NCBI GenBank assembly: GCA_046329575.1
Contig: JAXLUJ010000013.1
Coordinates: 1 to 64,000, forward strand
Source of the DNA: UBA1941 sp046329575
GTDB lineage: Bacteria; Bacteroidota; Bacteroidia; Chitinophagales; LD1
DNA length: 64,000 nucleotides
Reading direction: 5' to 3'
Within the stretch, counting starts at the first letter, position 1. Every line of letters starts with the position of its first letter. The notes beneath the pieces are model-generated. The model saw nothing but the letters and a program-made list of their open reading frames with translations. It ran no database searches and was not told the origin of the DNA. Made by a program: the position numbers and the translations under genes. Shown here piece by piece: positions 15,893 to 24,723 of the stretch.

Positions 15893-17821
15893 TTAATTTC
15901 TTCTGTAAATATTCTTCCGTATGAACTTCGGACGGCGTTTCACTTCTTCAATGATCTTCGCCTGGTATTCGCCGATAACCGAAATGCCAAGCATGTTTAA
16001 GCCGCCAAAAAAGAGCAGCAACACAATGATGGTGGTAATGCCATGTGGATTACCGGGAAAAACAAAATAGGCCACGATCTGAAAGATGATGGCAATGAAT
16101 GATAATACCGTGAGCACACCACCTAAATAAGTAAGTAACTCCAATGGAACGTAGCTGAAACTGAAAATAGCCTTTCGCGCCCAGCCCAGATTTTTCCGCC
16201 AGTTGTTGGTAGTTACGCCAAACATTCTTTCGGGACGAACATAGTTGATACCCGTTTGTTTGAAACCAACCCAGGCACGAAGACCGCGCATGAATTGATC
16301 TGTTTCGGGCATTCGAATCAATTGGTCCACCACTTTACGGTCCATCAGTGAAAAATCGCCGGCATCTAATGGAATGGGTACATAGGACATAGAACGGAAT
16401 AACCGGTAGAACAGCTTATAAAAAAAGGCAAGTTGCTGATTTCCTTCGCGGGCAACACGGCGCCCATACACCACATCAAAGCCCTCCAGATATTTTGCAT
16501 AGAACTGTTCGATGAGTTCCGGCGGATCCTGAAGATCGCCGTCTAATAAAATCACCCCATCGCCGGTTGAAATCTCCATACCGCTTAGAAAGGCCGCCTG
16601 CGAGCCAAAATTGCGCGAGTGTTCTATTGCAATTACATGATCATCCTGTTCCACCAATTTTTGTAATACTTCCGAAGCATGATCGGGCGAGGCATCGTTT
16701 ACAAATATGATTTCATAATCTACACCAATTTTGGTGAAGGTATCGGTGAGTCTTTTGTACATAAACGGCACCGCTTCGGCATCGCGATAGCAGGCAATCA
16801 CGGCGCTAAGTTTATGCCGGATTTTGTCCTGTACCATCTTTTTTTCATAGAGCGGTTTGGAATAGTTTTTCTGCCATTGTGCCGTTTGTTCCAGCCCTTC
16901 TTTTAAACCGGTTTCATTCTTCCATTGCAACAAATCAGCAGCTAACCTGGCGTTGCCATACCATTCTTTTAGATCCCATTTCCGATTGGGGAAATCGCCC
17001 CATTCCGGCTCATTTTTCAAATTGAAAATTTCTCTAATGGTAAAGGCGATATCGCGAATGGTGGTTTTTTTGTTTCCGGCTATATTGAACGAACGTCCGC
17101 GGGTTTGCTGAAAATCGGAGGTAGCCGCATTCAATGTGGCCAAAACCGCATCATCCACATATACAAAATCGCGCGATATATCGGGCTGCACCAACGGAGG
17201 ATAAACTCCCGTTAAACCCTTTTCGATTAGCTGCGGGATCAACCGGTCAGGTTCTTCATAAGGTCCATAAATGGAATAATAGCGAAGATTCAACACCGGC
17301 ATTTCTTTGATGGTTCCGTAGAACTTGATCATTTGCGCTGCTGATGCTTTAGTTACAGCATAATGCGAATTAGGTTGCAATGGCGCATCTTCATCGGGAG
17401 CGGCAGCGTTCAATCCATATTCCGAACTGGATCCGGCATGAACAAATGCTTTGATGGCATATTGTGAACTCACCTCTAACAGGTTCAGCAAACCCATAAA
17501 GTTGGTTTCATAAATCAAGTCAACATTACTTTGTTTAGAATAGGCCCCATAAGCCGCCAAATCGAAAATGGTTTGAAACCGGTGGGTGCTGAACAATTGC
17601 TCAATTTCGTGGCGTTTGGTGATGTTACAATGAAGAATGCGGTGGGGATCGCAATCATCCAGCCGCCATGGGATGAACGGCTTGGAAGTTACCGCAAAAA
17701 CGTCGCTGCGGTACTTTGAAATCTGGCGAAACAGGTTGGCGCCAATAAATCCTCCGGCACCAAAAATTACGATTGGACCAGCAAGCTGGTTCACCTGCGC
17801 CTGAATTTTTTCATCTAACAT
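15893..17821 (-). CDS. fused NAD-dependent sugar epimerase and GT2 glycosyltransferase
   Basis: This 642-residue two-enzyme fusion has an extended-SDR nucleotide-sugar epimerase/dehydratase at residues 1-325, with the GAGGFIG nucleotide loop (21-27) and the SSSEYG/YAVTK catalytic pair. After a short linker, residues 335-642 are a GT2 glycosyltransferase of the DPM1/GtrB type. It has VIACYRD, FVNDAS, the DGDLQDPPE metal-binding motif and two C-terminal membrane segments (about 560-620). It would make and transfer a sugar onto a lipid carrier at the inner membrane. The frame is continuous and no start-like site lies between the domains, so it is a true fusion in this sequence. Confidence 0.88.
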   Translation of the reverse strand: MLDEKIQAQVNQLAGPIVIFGAGGFIGANLFRQISKYRSDVFAVTSKPFIPWRLDDCDPHRILHCNITKRHEIEQLFSTHRFQTIFDLAAYGAYSKQSNVDLIYETNFMGLLNLLEVSSQYAIKAFVHAGSSSEYGLNAAAPDEDAPLQPNSHYAVTKASAAQMIKFYGTIKEMPVLNLRYYSIYGPYEEPDRLIPQLIEKGLTGVYPPLVQPDISRDFVYVDDAVLATLNAATSDFQQTRGRSFNIAGNKKTTIRDIAFTIREIFNLKNEPEWGDFPNRKWDLKEWYGNARLAADLLQWKNETGLKEGLEQTAQWQKNYSKPLYEKKMVQDKIRHKLSAVIACYRDAEAVPFMYKRLTDTFTKIGVDYEIIFVNDASPDHASEVLQKLVEQDDHVIAIEHSRNFGSQAAFLSGMEISTGDGVILLDGDLQDPPELIEQFYAKYLEGFDVVYGRRVAREGNQQLAFFYKLFYRLFRSMSYVPIPLDAGDFSLMDRKVVDQLIRMPETDQFMRGLRAWVGFKQTGINYVRPERMFGVTTNNWRKNLGWARKAIFSFSYVPLELLTYLGGVLTVLSFIAIIFQIVAYFVFPGNPHGITTIIVLLLFFGGLNMLGISVIGEYQAKIIEEVKRRPKFIRKNIYRRN

Positions 17822-17829
17822 GCTTCAAA

Positions 17830-17880
17830 GAAAAAAAAGTTGGCGCAATGACACAGCATTTGGCTGTAGCATTGCGCCAG
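17830..17880 (-). terminator. strong intrinsic terminator
   Basis: Bases 17841-17879 form a long stem-loop (TGGCGCAATG paired with CATTGCGCCA, inner ACAGC/GCTGT). On the minus strand it is followed by eight Ts at 17838-17831. It ends the transcript of the small T9SS cargo gene just upstream. Confidence 0.85.
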
Positions 17881-17900
17881 CAATTCAGGAGAATGAGTGT

Positions 17901-18641
17901 TTATTGGTTCACTACTCTTTTTGTTAGCAAGATGCGATTTTCCGAAACTATCGTCACTACGTAGATCCCTTTTGAAATTCCTTCCATTGGAACAGTTGTA
18001 GTAGCCTGGCTGATGGTACTGCTATGCAAAACTTTGCCATTTAGATCTAGAACCGACAAGGTTGCTGTGGAACGAAAGGTTTCGTTCGCTTTCAGTTGAA
18101 TGCAATTATTGGTGCAGCCAATCGTTCCAAAATCATTGATATCGGAAATCCCTAATGAAGTTTGTCCTGCAGTAATAGCACCGCCGTTAGCGTTATAAGC
18201 GAAATTATCGACATAGGCCGATGAGGAACCGCACTGTACATACACGTAACCATAAACAGTTTGGCCGCCAACAGTAGCTTTCAGGCCAACATATCCCGAT
18301 TGGTTACCGCCTCCAAAATTACCAGCGCTTCCATAGCTGTAGCACAAACGAGCTGAATCGCCCCAGGTATTATTGCCAATCTGATTTCCGTATGAGAGGT
18401 GGTTACCATCAATACCTGATTCGATTTCCACTTTGTTGCCATTTTTGCCAACAATGCGAATGATATAATCGCTCATTTGGTAATCTACAACAATCCAGAA
18501 ATCTTTCACTCCATTGTTGTCAATATCCAACTTATATGGCGCTCCATAAGTTGCCGAGGTAGAACCTGCTGAGCCGGTAACGATTTGTGAGTAGGAATAG
18601 AGGGTGCCAAAAAGGAACAAAAACGTAAACAATTTTTTCAT
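17901..18641 (-). CDS. small T9SS-secreted protein with sorting domain
   Basis: This 246-residue protein has a signal peptide (1-18), a Gly/Ser/Tyr-rich beta domain (about 20-160), and a C-terminal type A sorting domain (about 170-246). The sorting domain carries LSVLDLNGKVL and ISKGIYVVTI, typical of type IX secretion cargo. The middle region resembles a carbohydrate-binding or calcium-rich beta-sandwich in composition (DIDNNGVKDFW), but no family is certain. It is monocistronic, with its own strong terminator. Confidence 0.85.
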   Translation of the reverse strand: MKKLFTFLFLFGTLYSYSQIVTGSAGSTSATYGAPYKLDIDNNGVKDFWIVVDYQMSDYIIRIVGKNGNKVEIESGIDGNHLSYGNQIGNNTWGDSARLCYSYGSAGNFGGGNQSGYVGLKATVGGQTVYGYVYVQCGSSSAYVDNFAYNANGGAITAGQTSLGISDINDFGTIGCTNNCIQLKANETFRSTATLSVLDLNGKVLHSSTISQATTTVPMEGISKGIYVVTIVSENRILLTKRVVNQ

Positions 18642-18727
18642 GACGTAATTTTCGGCGAATATATGGCGAAGCCCGCATTTTGCAAGGGGTTCCGCAATTT
18701 AACAGACTTCAAAAAAGTTAAAGTTGT

Positions 18728-19648
18728 TTAAGCTCTTCCCGCAAGCAAATACAAAACCGCCATACGAATAGCCACGCCATTTTCCACCTGTTGTAAGATG
18801 ATGCTTTGTTTAGAATCGGCTACATCACTGTTCAATTCCACACCGCGGTTGATGGGCCCCGGGTGCATGATCGTAATAGGTTTCCGGATACTATCCAACA
18901 ACTCGCGATGAATGCCATAGAAGAGGGAATATTCGCGAAGCGAAGGAATGAATTTAATATCCATTCGCTCCAACTGAATGCGCAGCACATTAGCTACATC
19001 GCACCATTCCAAAGCCTTTTTCACATCGGGTTCAAAAGTAACGCCTAACTCTTCGATGTATTTGGGTATAAGCGTTGGCGGTCCGCACACTTTCACATTC
19101 GCCCCCATCTTAAGCATGAGCGGAATGTCGGAACCCGCTACCCGACTGTGTTTGATATCTCCAACAATAAGATAGTTCAGCCCTTTAAGCGAACCCATTT
19201 TTTCAAGCACGCTGAATCCATCCAGAAGCCCTTGAGTGGGATGTTCATGTGTGCCATCACCGGCGTTGATGATGGAAGCGTTGATATGTTGTGAAAGAAA
19301 ATGAGGTGCGCCGCTGGAAGAATGGCGCATCACAATCATATCTACCTTCATGGCCAAAATATTGTTTACCGTATCCAGTAGCGTTTCACCCTTTTTTACT
19401 GAAGAACCGGATGCGGAAAAATTGATGGTATCGGCACTCAGTCGTTTTTCAGCCAGCTCAAAAGAAATTCGCGTTCGGGTAGAATCTTCAAAAAACAAAT
19501 TAGCAATGGTGATGTCGCGCAGCGAAGGCACTTTTTTTATGGGCTGTTGCAGAATTTTTTTGAAATGAGCCGCCTGGTCAAATATCAGCCGGATGTCGCT
19601 TGGCAGCAACGGTTTAATTCCAGTTAAGTGTTTCTGACTAAGTGCCAT
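18728..19648 (-). CDS. pyrB: aspartate carbamoyltransferase catalytic subunit
   Basis: This 306-residue enzyme condenses carbamoyl phosphate with aspartate, the committed step of pyrimidine synthesis. The carbamoyl-phosphate loop STRTRISFE is near residue 56, the SxxKGE loop near 83, and HPTQ near 134. HPGPxNRG in the C-terminal domain is also intact. Length is normal and no regulatory subunit (pyrI) is adjacent. It follows pyrR on the same strand by about 50 bp, a common pyr pairing. Confidence 0.96.
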   Translation of the reverse strand: MALSQKHLTGIKPLLPSDIRLIFDQAAHFKKILQQPIKKVPSLRDITIANLFFEDSTRTRISFELAEKRLSADTINFSASGSSVKKGETLLDTVNNILAMKVDMIVMRHSSSGAPHFLSQHINASIINAGDGTHEHPTQGLLDGFSVLEKMGSLKGLNYLIVGDIKHSRVAGSDIPLMLKMGANVKVCGPPTLIPKYIEELGVTFEPDVKKALEWCDVANVLRIQLERMDIKFIPSLREYSLFYGIHRELLDSIRKPITIMHPGPINRGVELNSDVADSKQSIILQQVENGVAIRMAVLYLLAGRA

Positions 19649-19699
19649 TTTTAAATTATCAGTAATCCGTTTTCAATTCCCAATTTTCAATTTATCACT

Positions 19700-20239
19700 C
19701 TATTTTTCCTCAATCCAAACACGGTCTGCACCATCTTTTTCCTTCCACTCTACCCGTACTTTTTCTGCCGCAATAGAATCAATTACCTTACCGGCATACT
19801 TTGCCTGAATGGGCAAGTGCCGCTGCAATCTTCTGTCAATTAAAACCAGTAGTTCCACGTCGTTTGGCCGCCCGAAAGAAAGCATGGCATCCAGTGCTGC
19901 GCGAATCGTACGGCCGGTGTACAACACATCATCTACCAACACCACATTGCGGCCTTCAATACTAAAATTGATGGTGGTTTCTGCCGCTAAAAGTGAATCG
20001 CCCTTCAACCGAAAATCATCACGATGAAATGTGATATCGAGTTTACCGAAGTCAATGTTCTTTTTTTGTAGAATTTCGCAAAGGCGCTTATGTATTCTTT
20101 CTGCCAATGCCACGCCGCGTGGCTGAACGCCAATAATGCAAGCCTGAGAAAAATCGCGGTGTTGCTCGATCAATTGATGACAAAGCCGGTCGATGGTAAG
20201 GTGGAAACGCGCACTGTCGAGAATCAGTCGTGGCTGCAT
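19700..20239 (-). CDS. pyrR: PyrR bifunctional regulator/uracil phosphoribosyltransferase
   Basis: This is a type I phosphoribosyltransferase of about 179 residues. I start it at the ATG at 20237-20239; the open frame reaches a TTG at 20269 that lies within a degenerate heptad repeat. The PRPP-binding loop VVLVDDVLYTGRT is near residue 95, and the GVQPRGVALAERI segment near residue 38 matches PyrR. In many bacteria PyrR binds pyr mRNA; here no obvious PyrR attenuator precedes pyrB, so the regulatory role is uncertain. It lies between nusB and pyrB. Confidence 0.9.
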   Translation of the reverse strand: MQPRLILDSARFHLTIDRLCHQLIEQHRDFSQACIIGVQPRGVALAERIHKRLCEILQKKNIDFGKLDITFHRDDFRLKGDSLLAAETTINFSIEGRNVVLVDDVLYTGRTIRAALDAMLSFGRPNDVELLVLIDRRLQRHLPIQAKYAGKVIDSIAAEKVRVEWKEKDGADRVWIEEK

Positions 20240-20263
20240 GCGGAGGTAAAGGTAGCGAAAAAG

Positions 20264-20284
20264 ACGCAAGTAGCAAGTAAGAAG
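20264..20284. repeat. short remnant of the heptad repeat (3 units)
   Basis: Three 7-bp units (ACGCAAG, TAGCAAG, TAAGAAG) are the reverse complement of the CTTGCGT-type unit in the two 14-unit arrays. They lie in the pyrR-nusB spacer. This may be a decayed or nascent array. Confidence 0.55.
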
Positions 20285-20322
20285 CAGCTAGGTGTTAGTT
20301 GTTCTCCATAATGAATTTCACT

Positions 20323-21264
20323 TTATTCCACCAATCCCCTGCCCTGCTTTTTGATGGCGCCGGCTTCCTGCAGTTGCTTGCGCGTTTTATCGAGAACGCC
20401 GTTCACAAAGTCCTTGCTTTTTGGAGTACTGTACAATTTCGAAATGTCGATATATTCATTGATCGACACCTTTACCGGAACGGTAGGAAAGTATTTCAGT
20501 TCGCAAATCGCCAGTTTCATAATTACCAGATCGAGCACAGCAATTCGGTCCATATCCCAGTTTGCAAGATTTGGTTCAATATCCTTTGCCAGTTCCTCAC
20601 TGTGCGCCACGTATTGGCGCAACAGGTCGCGGGCAAATTTCTGTTCGGTTTCCCAGGCTGAAATGCCTTCCATCAGCGCATTTTCATTGGTCGCATCAAA
20701 ATTCTCGAGATATTTTAATAACACATGCGTGAGCAATTGCTGATCATCGGAATAGTTCATGAAAAATTCTTCGAGATGCGCTTCCAGCTCTTCATTTGTG
20801 GCCAAAATTTTCTTTACAAGAAATGACAGCAATTCGATATCCTGCTCGGCAGTAGGTTTGGCAAGGGCTGCGTATTCCTTGTACTTCGGCTTAGAACTCC
20901 AGGCCACAAACAAATCTTTCACTACATCCTGCGAAACATAATTGTGAATCTTTTCCGTTTTGCAGTACGTCTGAAATCGCGGATTAGTTTTCAGAAATTG
21001 CACTACGGCATTTGCTGCAATTTGAGTGCTGATATTTTTATCGGCCTCTGTTTTTACATGACGCGCCATGCGTCTTGCAGCATCTACCATACTATATTCG
21101 CACACGTCGATCAGGTAGGCCAAATCAGTGAGGTACAGCTTTAAGCTGCGCGCCATACTTTTTTCCAGATCGCCTTCCAGCGAAGCCAATGGTATATCGG
21201 GATTCATTTCCAACCCAAACAACACTTGCATCACTTTAATGCGCAAACTTCTTCTGCCTAACAT
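20323..21264 (-). CDS. nusB: transcription antitermination factor NusB (long Bacteroidota form)
   Basis: This protein is about 313 residues. I chose the ATG at 21262-21264 because MLGRRSLRIKVMQVLF is the conserved start and it sits four bases from the upstream stop; an upstream in-frame start at 21390 lies inside the dehydrogenase gene. The C-terminal 130 residues are the canonical NusB domain (helical, VKVSINEYIDISKLYSTPKSKDFVNG). The N-terminal half is the extra helical region typical of Bacteroidota NusB. It acts in rRNA antitermination with NusE. It is probably translationally coupled to the dehydrogenase. Confidence 0.92.
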   Translation of the reverse strand: MLGRRSLRIKVMQVLFGLEMNPDIPLASLEGDLEKSMARSLKLYLTDLAYLIDVCEYSMVDAARRMARHVKTEADKNISTQIAANAVVQFLKTNPRFQTYCKTEKIHNYVSQDVVKDLFVAWSSKPKYKEYAALAKPTAEQDIELLSFLVKKILATNEELEAHLEEFFMNYSDDQQLLTHVLLKYLENFDATNENALMEGISAWETEQKFARDLLRQYVAHSEELAKDIEPNLANWDMDRIAVLDLVIMKLAICELKYFPTVPVKVSINEYIDISKLYSTPKSKDFVNGVLDKTRKQLQEAGAIKKQGRGLVE

Positions 21265-21268
21265 ATTC

Positions 21269-22357
21269 CTAGTTCTTTTTAGCCTTTTGGATGCGTTCCA
21301 TCGCAATGCGAATAGCCGCTTCCTGAGTAGGTACGTGCTCAGCCTTGCTGCGAGCAAAAATCTGCAAGGTCTTGTTATAAATATCTTCAATAAATGGCAT
21401 GGTTTGCTTTTCCGACAAACCGCTCACTTCGCGATAGCAATTAATTACACCACCGGCGTTGATTAGAAAGTCGGGAGCATATAATATTCCGCGCTGCATC
21501 AGAATTTCACCGTGCATTTGCTCATCAGCCAGTTGATTATTAGCAGCTCCGGCAATCACCCTGCATTTCAAACGTTCTATGGTTTCATTATTGATGGTTG
21601 CGCCTAAGGCACAAGGCGAGTAGATATCAACGTCAAGATCGTAGATCTTATCTTTATCTACGGCAATGGCTCCGTGATCGGAAACCGCAGCCTTCACCAA
21701 ATCATCGTTTATATCGCAAACATAAACTGTAGCTCCGGCTTTAGCCAAATGGCCCACCAGATATTTACCTACATGACCTACTCCCTGAACGGCAATTTTC
21801 TTTCCCGATAAATCATCACTTCCATAGGCCTCCTTGGCGCTGGCTTTCAAGCCCAGGAAAACACCATATGCCGTAAACGGCGAAGGATCGCCGGTTCCGC
21901 CGGCTGATTCCGGTTTGCCGGCCACATGATCAGTTGATTGCATGATATAACTGATCTCGCGGGTGGAAGTGCCCACATCTTCAGCCGTAATGTATCGCCC
22001 GCCCAAACTTTGAACGAATTCGCCAAACTTACGCCAATAGGCCTCTGTACGCTGCTCTTTACTATCGGAAATGATTACCGCCTTACCACCACCCAGGTTG
22101 ATGCCGCTGATCGACGATTTAAAAGTCATACCGCGCGAAAGCCGCAACACATCCCAGGCGGCATCGCTTTCATTGGCATAATTCCAGATGCGGCAGCCGC
22201 CCAGAGCCGGCCCCAATACAGTGTTATGAATAGCGATAATGCCTTTTAGCCCGGATTTTGCATCCTGAAAAAAAAGCACCTGCTCGTGATCCATATCTTT
22301 CATGAGGCTCAGGATGTTCGACTGCGCCTTCATTCCTAAATTCGAATTTGTTGACAT
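21269..22357 (-). CDS. leucine dehydrogenase family (Leu/Phe/Val/Glu) enzyme
   Basis: This 362-residue NAD-dependent amino acid dehydrogenase performs oxidative deamination of branched-chain amino acids, or the reverse. The substrate region GGCRIW and the catalytic-lysine segment GGGKAVI are present, then TAEDVGTS. The NAD fold has VQGVGHVGKYL (GxGxxG) near residue 195. Length is normal. It is the first gene of a run dehydrogenase-nusB-pyrR-pyrB. The exact amino acid specificity is not determined by the sequence, though leucine/valine is most likely. Confidence 0.9.
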   Translation of the reverse strand: MSTNSNLGMKAQSNILSLMKDMDHEQVLFFQDAKSGLKGIIAIHNTVLGPALGGCRIWNYANESDAAWDVLRLSRGMTFKSSISGINLGGGKAVIISDSKEQRTEAYWRKFGEFVQSLGGRYITAEDVGTSTREISYIMQSTDHVAGKPESAGGTGDPSPFTAYGVFLGLKASAKEAYGSDDLSGKKIAVQGVGHVGKYLVGHLAKAGATVYVCDINDDLVKAAVSDHGAIAVDKDKIYDLDVDIYSPCALGATINNETIERLKCRVIAGAANNQLADEQMHGEILMQRGILYAPDFLINAGGVINCYREVSGLSEKQTMPFIEDIYNKTLQIFARSKAEHVPTQEAAIRIAMERIQKAKKN

Positions 22358-22408
22358 ATCAAAAAGTTAACTTTTCAAGCAAAACCCTACTTTCGCTCTC
22401 AAGGCGGG

Positions 22409-22416
22409 CAAACCTA
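22409..22416 (-). promoter_or_regulatory. Bacteroidota -7 element for dehydrogenase-nusB operon
   Basis: The minus strand reads TAGGTTTG, an exact TAnnTTTG match. The predicted start is near 22402, a 45-base leader before the dehydrogenase ATG. The -33 region is weak. Confidence 0.4.
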
Positions 22417-22457
22417 AGCCAATTCCCGAATTAGAAAAAAGCCGTTTTTAGATTTAT

Positions 22458-24257
22458 ATGCGTTCTCTGTTTTCGTTGTTTCAATATTTTGGAAGGCACC
22501 GCCTAAGGACCATATCGGGTTTCGTTTTTATTCTTCTTGCCAATTTATTCAAAACCTATAACCCCAGCGTGGTGCGTCAGGCTATTGATAAGGTGGTGGG
22601 CATTTTGAAAACGCAGCATTCCGGCAGTTCCGAAATTCCTGACCAGATTTTTTCGGCTTCCCTGTGGTTCATACTTTTATATGTTGGAGTAGCGCTATTG
22701 GAAGGCTTGTTCACCTTTCTGATGCGGCAAACCATCATCGTGGTGTCGCGCCTGATCGAGAACGACATCAAGGCTGATATGTACGCCCATTATCAGCAAC
22801 TGGATCTGGCCTTTTATCGGAAAAATAACACCGGCGACCTCATGAACCGCATCACGGAAGATGTATCGCGTGTGCGGATGTTTTTGGGGCCTTCGCTAAT
22901 GTATTCTGCCAACCTGGTGTGTATGTTTGTGCTTTGTACGGTAGCTATGATTCGCGTAAACGCCGAATTAGCGCTTTATACCTTGTTACCTCTGCCTTTT
23001 CTTTCCTTGTTGATCTATTTGTTAAATTATAGAATAGAAAAAGCCAGCGATTCGTTACAGAAAAAACTTTCTGACATCACTACCAACGCTCAGGAATCGT
23101 ATTCCGGCATACGTGTAATTCAGAATTACGTACAGGAAAAAGCAATGATCGGTTTTTTCAGCCGCGAAAGTGAAAGCTATAAAAAGGATTCCCTTCAACT
23201 GGCCCGTATCGAATCGTTCTACTTTCCATTAATCCTGTTTTTGGTAGGATTATGCATGGCCATAATTGTTTATACCGGTGGCAGATTGGTAATGGCGCAT
23301 CAGGTTTCAATAGGAAACATTGTTGAATTCATCATGTATCTCAATATGCTCACTTTTCCGGTAAGTGCGCTGGGCTGGGCCGTTTCGCTTACGCAACGCG
23401 CTGCCGTAAGCATGCGCCGGATCAATGAGTTCTTCCATCAACAGCCAACTGTATGGAACAGCAACGGAGAAAGAAAAGAAATGAAAGGCACAATCTCATT
23501 CCATGAGGTTGATTTTGTTTATCCCGACACCGGAATACGGGCTTTGAAAAAGGTGAGTTTTACCATTCCCGCGGGCGAACGCTGGGCGCTGATAGGGCGC
23601 ACCGGCTCCGGGAAAAGTACGGTGGCCGACCTGCTGATGCGCATGTATGATGTTACCGGAGGCTCAATAACTATTGATGGCCTGGATATCCGGCAATGGG
23701 AAACCGGCGCATTGCGCCGCCAGATTGGGTATGTACCTCAGGATGTTTTTCTTTTTTCGGAAACCATAGCCGATAATATTGCCTTCGGCCTGAGCGATAC
23801 GAATTTGGAAGAAGTGAAAAAGTATGCGGGATATGCTTCAGTGGCGGCCGAAATCGACCGGTTTCCGCAAGGTTATGATACCATGGTGGGGGAAAGAGGG
23901 GTTACCTTATCGGGCGGACAAAAACAGCGCATTTCCATAGCCCGGGCACTTATTAAGAAACCAGCGGTGCTGTTGCTCGACGACTGCCTGTCGGCTGTGG
24001 ATGCCGCTACCGAAAAGGAAATCGAAAGGAATCTGGACGAGGTTATCCGGGGGAAAACATCGTTGGTAATAACACACAGAATCTTTGCCCTGATGCATTT
24101 CCATAGGATTTTGGTTATTGACGATGGTGAAATAGCAGAGCAAGGAACGCCGGATGAACTGATGGGGAAAAACGGTATTTACGCCGGCATCTTCCGCAAA
24201 CAAATGTTGGAAAGAGCCGAAAGAAATGCTGTTTATCAAGGCAATTTGGATAATTAG
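22458..24257 (+). CDS. ABC exporter (fused membrane and ATPase domains, MsbA-like)
   Basis: This 599-residue half-transporter has six membrane helices in residues 15-310 and a nucleotide-binding domain in 345-590. The ATPase has Walker A GRTGSGKST near residue 380, the signature LSGGQKQRIS near 485, and Walker B with VLLLDDCLSAVD. The D-loop SAVD and the switch ITHR are present. Catalytic glutamate after Walker B is replaced by Asp (LLLDD), which is seen in some exporters and may mark an asymmetric heterodimer. Substrate could be lipid, peptide or drug; context does not tell. It is divergent from the dehydrogenase operon. Confidence 0.88.
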   Translation: MRSLFSLFQYFGRHRLRTISGFVFILLANLFKTYNPSVVRQAIDKVVGILKTQHSGSSEIPDQIFSASLWFILLYVGVALLEGLFTFLMRQTIIVVSRLIENDIKADMYAHYQQLDLAFYRKNNTGDLMNRITEDVSRVRMFLGPSLMYSANLVCMFVLCTVAMIRVNAELALYTLLPLPFLSLLIYLLNYRIEKASDSLQKKLSDITTNAQESYSGIRVIQNYVQEKAMIGFFSRESESYKKDSLQLARIESFYFPLILFLVGLCMAIIVYTGGRLVMAHQVSIGNIVEFIMYLNMLTFPVSALGWAVSLTQRAAVSMRRINEFFHQQPTVWNSNGERKEMKGTISFHEVDFVYPDTGIRALKKVSFTIPAGERWALIGRTGSGKSTVADLLMRMYDVTGGSITIDGLDIRQWETGALRRQIGYVPQDVFLFSETIADNIAFGLSDTNLEEVKKYAGYASVAAEIDRFPQGYDTMVGERGVTLSGGQKQRISIARALIKKPAVLLLDDCLSAVDAATEKEIERNLDEVIRGKTSLVITHRIFALMHFHRILVIDDGEIAEQGTPDELMGKNGIYAGIFRKQMLERAERNAVYQGNLDN

Positions 24258-24309
24258 CGAACAATTCGCTTTATTTGTCGTATTCAAATTTTCTTAAATA
24301 ATTGCTACT

Positions 24310-24723
24310 GTGGAAAATAACGCTGGTAAACAAAGCGGCACTTTCAGCCGAAAGCTGCGCGCAGGAAAGAGAAGGACTTATTTTTTCGACGTAAAAAACA
24401 CCCGCCAAGGTGATTTTTTCATTACGATCACAGAAAGCAAAAAGAAGTTCGACAGCGATGGCTATGAGAGCCATAAGATCTTCTTGTACAAGGAAGATTT
24501 CAAAAAATTTATGGAGGCATTAAACGAAACCGTAAATCACGTAAAAACTGATTTGATGCCTGATTTTGATTTTGATGCTGAACGTCCGGCGCGTGCTGAA
24601 CAACAAGATCGGGAGATTGCCGGAAATGCTGCCAATCAACAGATGAACGCACCGGTACAAGAAAACACCGAGTTCACTTCCACATCATCTATTTCGGATG
24701 ATGAAGAAATGAACTGGGGTTGA
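24310..24723 (+). CDS. DUF3276/PUR-family nucleic-acid-binding protein
   Basis: This 137-residue protein starts at GTG. Residues about 10-80 form the PUR-alpha-like fold found in Bacteroidota, with the RTYFFDVKNTRQGDFFITITESKK strands and the following FLYKEDFKKFMEAL helix. PUR proteins bind single-stranded DNA/RNA; the cellular role in this phylum is unclear. The tail (90-137) is acidic and Gln/Asn-rich, probably disordered. It lies 50 bp after the ABC exporter and may be co-transcribed with it. Confidence 0.85.
   Translation: MENNAGKQSGTFSRKLRAGKRRTYFFDVKNTRQGDFFITITESKKKFDSDGYESHKIFLYKEDFKKFMEALNETVNHVKTDLMPDFDFDAERPARAEQQDREIAGNAANQQMNAPVQENTEFTSTSSISDDEEMNWG

Noticed and set aside
20269..20269. 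TTG at 20269 as the pyrR start
   Set aside because: It lies in a heptad repeat remnant and adds residues not found in PyrR; the ATG at 20237-20239 matches the family start.
21264..21390. Longer N-terminus for NusB
   Set aside because: The added segment lies in the upstream dehydrogenase gene; the conserved MLGRR start is used instead.
24261..24277. Promoter of the PUR gene (TTTATTTG)
   Set aside because: Only seven of eight bases match and no -33 element is seen; too weak to list.
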